DNA from: Rhodocollybia butyracea
Lineage: Eukaryota; Basidiomycota; Agaricomycetes; Agaricales; Omphalotaceae
DNA length: 24,354 nt
Assembly: GCA_015501585.1 (NCBI GenBank)
Contig: JADNRY010000839.1
Coordinates: 1 to 24,354, forward strand
Reading direction: 5' to 3'
The position numbers and the translations under genes are program-made. How positions within the stretch are numbered: the stretch's first letter is position 1; every line of letters starts with the position of its first letter. Positions 18,459 through 24,354 of the stretch are shown in pieces. The notes beneath the pieces are model-generated. The model was not told the DNA's origin and did no database searches. It saw only the letters and a list, made by a program, of their open reading frames with translations.

Positions 18459-21155
18459 ATGTCCTTACCTGATTTCCAATACAATCCTTGGGGTCCTGCA
18501 CAGCCCTAAATGCTACAACCGACGAAGGACGGTTGCCTGGAAACGCACAGTCTCCAAATTCTGTAAACGAAAGACAGGTGCCTCATGCGCAGCCTCCAGA
18601 TCCTCTTGAGCATTGGACAATGAACGTCGACTCTGGTAGCAACGTACTTGAGGTCTCGATGCGCTATCCTGACAGTACGCTGTCACAGTCGGTAGGTTTC
18701 CCTCTCTTGAGTTTAATCTTTCTCTTTCACTTACCTGTGGTGTGGTGAATACTTACAGGATGTATTGCAAAGCAAGAGAGCGAAGGGTTCATCATCCTCA
18801 ACGCTACGTGTTGACCAGGTGATTATTATTATCTTACTAACGCTCCGTTTCTGGCTGATTTCCCTGGCTACAGCTACGCGACAAGCTAGCAACTCAGAGT
18901 GAACGTCTCAGTCACTTTGCCACGCTTAGCAAAGTCCGCAAAGCAGAAGCTCAGGCTGTCGAAGAGCAGCTGCGTATGCAAGAACATGAGAATGAGCTAC
19001 TGAAAGAACAGATTTTATTGAATCAAACCATGCAGCAAACCATGCAACAAACCATGCAGGATGTTGACATGGACGAGGATGAAGTTCAAACGCTGAAGGA
19101 GATGCAAGCAGTCGACAAGATGCTTGGAGTCACTAAAGTATAGACGCCTTCTTCAAATAAGCGGATTTTGAATTAATACTGTTCTAGGAATTTAGCGAAT
19201 TTAGCGAACAGCGGAAGGAAATGCAACGGGAATTAGTGAGAAGCTTTGTGATACCGATGTTTACCTTCTGAACCTTCTGAACTGAAATGGCGCAGAACGA
19301 GAAGAACGCAACAATTCATCATCTTCAAACTATCGTCGATGTAAGTAGTGCGTTTCAAAGGAAGTAACTCACTCACCTTACCCGTCAGAGACACTATCAT
19401 TCGAAAGCTGCTAAAGGGCCGTTGAATCCTGCATCTCAATTACCGGCCTTTTCTAGTCCAGGAATGATTATTGACGTAGGAAAAACACTCTGCACTTTGT
19501 CTTTAAAGTCACGTCTACTTTTCAGAATCCTTTGGGGTCGATGCCCATCGCAGGACCACATTCTGCGTCCAAAACGCACACCCCACTTAACCCAGAGTCG
19601 TTGTTGGAGTCCCAAGAGGTCCGCCAGCTGCAAAATCCTCCTCCGCATCACCCGATTGCTGCTGGAGGGCCGTTGAATCCTGCATCTCAATTACCAGCAG
19701 CCTTTTCTAATCCAGTGATTATTGATGTAGGAAAAACGCTCTGCCCTTTGTCTTTAAAGTCACGTCTACTTTTCAGAACTCCCCGGGGTCGATGCCCATC
19801 GCAGGACCACATTCTGCATCTAACCCTCTTAACCCAGAATCGTCGACGGGGTCCCAAAAGGTCTGCCAGCTATATAATCCTCCTCCGGATACGCCAGAAG
19901 TATCACTGCAAATACCAACTAATATTTCGCAAATGGCTGACTCTGGAACCCTGCAATCAATGACAGGGGCTCTTAACGGGGCCACGCGCAGCTTCAACCC
20001 TTCCAATCCAGAAGAAGTCGCGACAATGGTGATTTTGCTCAAAAAACTGTTGACTCGACTTGAGCCTGTGAATGCTGCTTCAGACAGCACTCAAAATAAC
20101 AACAGAAAACGGGGGCACCAAACCGAGATGGAAGAAGAGCAGAGGAGGGTAAAAGAAAGGATTGGAGAACAAGCTGACAACAACTGGAAGGCGAGATACC
20201 TGCGCTGGTCTTCATACTTCTATTGATTAAATTTACCTGCAGACGGCGGTACGAGAACTCTGGAAAGAGTTCTACAACGTAACCTGTGCCAACGATTTTC
20301 AAATCTACCAGAGCGCTGATCCCGATAAAGTCAATGCGTTTGCTGAAGGGAGAGGATCTGGTCCAGATGACGATTTAATCCTAGATCTCTCCACTGGCCA
20401 TGAGTTCTCGAGATGGAACAGGACAGTCACCGCGCGGTGGTACGCCAGTATTCATACTGCTTGGAAGCAAGACCCAGAACAATGGGGTCTTCACTCAGAT
20501 ATCACGCAACTCTACCTCTTAGCCCTCATCCACAACCAGTTGAGAGAAGCAAGGTCTGCATGGTCTATGGCCAGAGACGGAAGATCAGTGAGGGTGATAT
20601 CGAGAGATACGAGACTGAGGAGGAGGTTGATAAGAGGATTCAGGACTGGTACAAGATAAGGTGGGCGAGAGTTAGACACACAACTAGACGACGGACTGTG
20701 AGTTACTCGCCTTATTACTCGCCTTAGAGAGAGACGAGCAGTCTACTCATTCACTGCATAGAAACTAGATGTCAGGAAGAAGACCATGGAACAGGCTATC
20801 AAGAAGTCGTGCAATCCTGGAGTATGGGTATATCTCGGTGATGTTCTCAACGAGTTATCTGTCTCCGGCATGTCTGATGATGAGTCGGATATTGAGACAG
20901 ATAGTTTGGGTGATACAGGGAAGGTTTTCAAAACCGTTGGATGTCAATGGAGATCTCCGGAAGTCACCTCGTATGAGCTCCACCTATAAAACGGAAACAG
21001 ACAGATGGTGGGGTACCGGTAAGCCTCCAAAGAAACTTCCGAGGCTCATGTATAACCAAACATGGCTGGGGACGCTGGACGTATGGGAGATCGAGGAGCT
21101 GGAAATATCCAATAGGTCTTTCACGTTATTGGAGGTGAAACAAGTCTCAGCATAG
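18459..21155 (+). CDS. Mushroom-specific multi-exon protein of unknown function, with apparent frameshifts
   Basis: Exons: 18459-18691, 18759-18818, 18874-19137, 19188-19235, 19296-19340, 19389-19475, 19526-19726, 19777-20190, 20243-20697, 20762-21155. Internal junctions are phase 0. The start MSLPDFQYNPWGPAQP was chosen as the first ATG in family-like context. A charged coiled coil follows (LRDKLATQSERLSHF; EAQAVEEQLRMQEHENELL), with a 12-bp triplicate QTMQ run at 19024-19059, then Pro/Ser-rich repeats (GPLNPASQLP; GSMPIAGPHSAS). Next comes a conserved block (AVRELWKEFYN; WNRTVTARWY; TQLYLLALIHNQLREA) and a C-terminal GMSDDESD motif with VFKTV...WRSPEV. By recall this architecture is a widely expanded Agaricomycete family without known function. 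One-base frame breaks are apparent near 18507, 20580 and 20980, the first in a C run, so either sequence errors or recent decay. The intron at 20191-20242 starts with GC. Confidence 0.7.
19416..19905 (+). repeat. 251-bp tandem duplication of an exon-intron-exon unit
   Basis: Unit 1 is 19416-19666 and unit 2 starts at 19667, where GGGCCGTTGAATCCTGCATC recurs exactly 251 bp later. Each unit holds exon sequence, a whole 50-nt intron (19476-19525 and 19727-19776, both starting GTAGGAAAAAC and ending CTACTTTTCAG) and the next exon part. Both copies keep splice signals and frame, so the duplication lengthens the protein's Pro/Ser-rich part by one unit. Confidence 0.9.
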
Positions 21156-22752
21156 TAGTACAGTAATTCGAGAAGGGGCGAATATAATAGGCAAAAGTAT
21201 CAATGTATATACCGTATTCTTGCAAAGGCTTGAGTCTACCAAACTTTTCCTTTCCCTTTCGCCGCTGTAAGATTTGAAGTTTCACTGTATCGGCGTGAGT
21301 AGAAGGTTTGCCCATATATTATCCCACATGAAAGTTGCACTCGTCCTCACCAGGTATACTGACCCCGCTAGCCTCTCTTCGCTTAGCAAAGTGATCCAGC
21401 AGGCGTTTGATATGAGTAGCCCCGAAATGAGAAACTCATCAAGGCTTGCGGCGTGGCCAGAAGGCATACGTTCAAGGACGTCTGTTGCCAGCTCCTCAAG
21501 ATCTCTCAAGCGTACCCGAGCATATGCCATGCTTTTCTATGAAATGGCAGCCACTCGGGATTATCCGGATGATAGCCATATGAGGCGCCTCTGCTCCTTT
21601 CAGACGCACTTGGCAGGAGCTGGAGGATTGAATAAATCATTGTTATAACTGAAAGACCGTCTTCTGGGCCTATCGCGCAGGCTTGATCAATGGCCCCTAC
21701 GCGGTCTTATCCTTGAGGGTGTTATTGTCGATGTGGAAGAGGCCCTAAAGGAAATGATCCCAGAGGTCAGGTCCGCAATTACACGTACGCAACGAGCTCT
21801 CGGATGTTGAATACCAATACATGTTTGCGGCTGGTGAGTTCAGTTACTGTCTTATCTCTACATTCTGAAACTGCTTCACAGTGAAATCTGAGAATGATAC
21901 CAAGGCTGATAATGATACGAACCAAGATAGCACGGGATTGCTTGGTTGAACCCTCAAATTTTAGCGACGGCATTCTTGACACTACTGCGGTCAATCAGTG
22001 GTTAGCTGCAAGACCCGCGAAAATGCAACGGATTTCGAGCCCCCTGATCTATGACAGCGACCATCCTGACCATGTTCCTGACAACGCGAGCGAACCTGAG
22101 CGAACTCTCATCCGACGATGAATTGGATGAATTAGATTCCGAAATTGATGAAGCTAGGCCCGTGGGGAGTACGATGGTCATATCGGAAATGAAAGTAATT
22201 AGACGATACGAACGACTCCAACCAGTTTATCTCAAATCGCTCAGTCACCTCTTAGGTTCTCCTGCTTCCCTTTGAATAATTCTACCTTTCACGAACGATA
22301 AGATAAGATATGGAAGTGCACGCTTGTGCACGCAGTCCCTGGTATAGTCGTGAGTTGATATCACTTCCTCGGCAGAGGTGACATCTTTGATCGAGCTTCA
22401 TCAAAGTGCAGAAAAGTGCTGGCTCGAGTCTACTGTTGGTAGACTCAGTGCGTAGACCTTAAACGCTCTTCCGTTTTAACTGATCAATACGATTCTATAA
22501 TCTCGTTATAGGGAACGGCCCGATAATCATAGGCGTGGACAAAAAACCAAATAAGAAACAATCAACCGAACGTTCCCTATAGGGCCGGAAGGCCAGCCAC
22601 TTTACGCGCTGCGGGAAGGTCGTTCAAGGAGATCAAAACACCAGCTTCAACCCTAGCGCCGGTGCTGGAATCAGCAGTACGCGAAATTTTGAGACCTGGC
22701 CTCCAAGTAAGAAAAACTGCTCAATGACGGTCGTATATAATGGTTTAATTCA
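21156..22752. other. Region with weak coding traces, no gene recognised
   Basis: Plus-strand open stretches at 21400-21648 (MSSPEMRNSSRLAAWPEG; HMRRLCSFQTHLAGAGG) and about 21650-21780 (LILEGVIVDVEEALKEMIPE) look protein-like. A canonical 48-nt intron appears at 21833-21880 (GTGAGTTCAG...TTCACAG), joining ELSDVEYQYMFAA to VKSENDTKADNDT. Further on, 22090-22160 reads SSDDELDELDSEID. Frame changes between pieces suggest a decayed gene of unknown family, or several exons I cannot assemble. 22280-22750 has no coding signal but has small inverted repeats. Confidence 0.35.
22426..22581. repeat. Small inverted repeats
   Basis: 22426-22433 and 22439-22446 (GAGTCTAC/GTAGACTC) form an 8-bp stem with a 5-nt loop. 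22507-22517 and 22571-22581 (TATAGGGAACG/CGTTCCCTATA) are 11-bp inverted arms 53 bp apart, followed by GGCCC-like sequence. They could be short terminal repeats of a tiny remnant. Confidence 0.5.
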
Positions 22753-23235
22753 TCATACATCGAGCTTTAAAAAGTTTTCATCACACCAGATTTCCAATTC
22801 ACGCAAGTGCCTTTGCAGACCGAAAGCAGTTCTTGAGATAATAGCGATATCGTCAGCATGTTCCAAATGTGAGATTGGAACACCGCAAAGGGAGGCAATG
22901 GGCATCATCCGGGTCGACGTCGAAATGCAGGGAAGAAAGGAAGAGATTCCAAAGGGTAGGCGATGCCGGGTCACCCATCAGAACACCACACAAGGCTTGA
23001 AAGTCTTCTGAGAGTTCGCCATCATAATGACATATGACATTTTCTCATAGAGAATCTTGAGCCAGTCGAAGTACCGTCCAGTCATACCGTAGTCATACAG
23101 GGTATTCCAAAGGCGATGTTGGTTTGTGGAAGGAAAGGCGTTGGAAATGTCGACGAAAGCAATGAAGAGTGTTTCACCCCTGGCCCTAGTCTCTTCGATC
23201 AGAGTCCGCAATACGAAAACATTGTTGTTGGTTCT
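22753..23235 (-). pseudogene. Non-LTR reverse transcriptase fragment
   Basis: The sequence reads RTNNNVFVLRTLIEETRARG, then LFIAFVDISNAFPSTNQHRL (palm motif A, F-V-D-I-x-x-A-F), then LYDYGMTGRYFDWLKILYEK. After a frame break near 23000 comes VLMGDPASPTLWNLF (motif B). After another break near 22900 come ISHLEHADDIAIISR (catalytic A-D-D) and WCDENFLKLDV to a stop at 22753. The G-D-P-A-S-P-T-L-W wording is typical, by recall, of RTs common in mushroom genomes. The thumb and C-terminus are missing, and no endonuclease lies next to it. It is a dead fragment of two to three frames. The first part is fused in frame to the transposase piece upstream. Confidence 0.8.
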
Positions 23236-23487
23236 ATGGGATGGCTCGTTGGGACCAGGAATCACAGTCATGTACATGAATTCGGGTCGATATCGAATGG
23301 AAGGATCCAGCGCAAGGTTAGCGCAAGAAATTACGCCGATTGAGTCGTGGGCTCCGCGGTGGGTGACACGATTTGGGTTAAAGAAGTCCACATGCATTGA
23401 AAATGCTAGACGGATCTTGTCGCCTCGGTCAACAAAGAGTGATCCATCGGGCCCCCTGAAATCCTTATAAAGTTCGCCTCGAATACA
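23236..23487 (-). pseudogene. Plavaka/tnp2-like DNA transposase fragment
   Basis: From the stop at 23488-23490 the minus frame reads ELYKDFRGPDGSLFVDRGDK, IRLAFSMHVDFFNPNR, IGVISCANLALDPSIRYRPE and FMYMTVIPGPNEPS. The order R-G-P-D-G, I-R-L-A-F-x-x-x-x-D-F-F-N, R-Y and P-G-P-x-E-P is that of the core of CACTA-like Plavaka transposases in mushrooms (recalled). The second catalytic region expected after PGPNEP is absent, because the frame passes straight into the reverse transcriptase. No terminal inverted repeats were seen. Confidence 0.7.
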
Positions 23488-23531
23488 TTACGCGTACCCA
23501 AGTCAATGAATTCTAAGATTATATGTAAAGA

Positions 23532-24354
23532 CTATAGAAAAACATGCCTACATGGAACGGAACATGCGTTATTACACAGATGTGGACGTCTGATCTCAGC
23601 TGGGTTATGCGAAAAATCCAATCTGGTGAATTCTAACATTGAACTAGAGAACTTTCGTTCCTCCGTAGTCTCCTTCACGTATTCGAGATCGTCCGGGTGT
23701 AAATCAAAGAATTCATCGACCAGCCGTTCCTTCGGACCCGAACGGTCTACCTCTGAACCACAAGCCAATGTTTCCCCTCGGTCTTCTCCATATCATAGAA
23801 GTGGTGGATCCTACGAACCAGCTTCCCGATGTGCTCAGGATGATTCCTAGCAACGACCATAAGACCTTTTTCGCGAGAAGGGCTCGGTCGGTTATGGAAA
23901 GACTCGATTACAGTGTAAGACACGTCTACGGTTTTGGTAGGCGACCGGCGATATACAACCTTGATCCCATCGGTGCCAGACACAGTCTCAACTATTAGGC
24001 CGTCCTTTTTGCTGGAAGTATTAAGCTCTCCACCACTGATATCGACTTTGATTGGTATTCCAACCAACTTTGGATGCAGGATCCAATGGCCAGGAAGGAC
24101 AGGTGCAAAGGGAGGCGTGGGCGTACGTGAACGAGATGGCATTACAGGGTCCGGAGATGCGGGAGTCCATGGTACTGGGGATTCGAGGTTGTACATGGGT
24201 GTTTGCCCTGGCGTAGGACAATTCGGAGACCATGATCCGCAAAAAATGAACTCTCGCTCAAAGTCATTCGGCAAAGGCGTTTTCGAGCCTTGGTGTGAGT
24301 CTGCATCAACATTGGAAGGTGATTCAAGATTCTTCTGATAGACATCTCCGCCAG
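23532..24354 (-). pseudogene. Spt5-like (KOW-type) protein, C-terminal part, runs off the window
   Basis: The frame is open from the window edge to 23747: a Pro/Ser-rich region (PTPGQTPMYNLESPVPWTP, SRSRTPTPPFAP), then WILHPKLVGIPIKVDISGG, VKKD-type KDGLIVETVSG, and GLMVVARNHPEHIGKLVRRI followed by HHFYDMEKTEGKHWLVV. At about 23750 the frame shifts by one base and continues VDRSGPKERLVDEFFDLHPD and DLEYVKETTEERK to 23532. The HPKLVG-IPI and GKLVRRI-HFY blocks match, from memory, the C-terminal KOW region of Spt5-like transcription elongation proteins that are multicopy in mushroom genomes. True Spt5 binds RNA polymerase II; this copy is frameshifted and partial, so probably non-functional. 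It could instead be a Spt5-like gene carried by a transposon. Confidence 0.6.

Overview
The window looks like nuclear DNA of an Agaricomycete (mushroom-type basidiomycete). Genes carry many short introns (about 48-67 nt, GT...AG, phase 0 or 1). The repeats and gene families are also typical of mushroom genomes: a Ngaro-type tyrosine-recombinase retrotransposon, Plavaka/tnp2-like transposase debris, non-LTR reverse transcriptase debris, Spt5-like KOW protein pieces and a multi-exon family of unknown function. The family names are recalled, not searched.

Layout. 1-1315 has no gene I recognise but holds a perfect 33-bp hairpin at 430-501. 1316-2072 and 9058-9650 are the two halves of one broken, truncated DNA polymerase alpha catalytic-subunit copy on the minus strand. 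Between them sits a 6985-bp Ngaro-like element (2073-9057, minus strand) with Gag, RT-RNase H and tyrosine recombinase genes. Its split direct repeats are ordered A1-ORFs-B1-A2-B2. The two host halves join codon to codon with no duplicated base, so the exact insertion point can be read. 9935-13072 is a complete nine-exon transportin (karyopherin beta-2/Kap104-like) gene on the plus strand.

13073-18458 is gene-poor. It holds a possible small spliced gene, a possible endonuclease remnant, acidic coding debris and short repeats. 18459-21155 is a ten-exon plus-strand gene of a mushroom family without known function. It has a coiled coil, a tandemly duplicated exon-intron unit, a GC-AG intron and three apparent one-base frameshifts. 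21156-22752 holds only weak coding traces and small inverted repeats. 22753-24354 is a minus-strand mosaic: the C-terminal part of an Spt5-like protein, then a Plavaka-like transposase fragment fused in frame to a non-LTR reverse transcriptase fragment.

Only transportin looks like an ordinary working housekeeping gene (nuclear import). The retrotransposon has identical repeats, so it arrived recently, yet its gag and RNase H frames are broken. The rest is accessory, decaying DNA. I found no CRISPR array, rRNA or convincing tRNA, and no gene cluster acting as a novel pathway.
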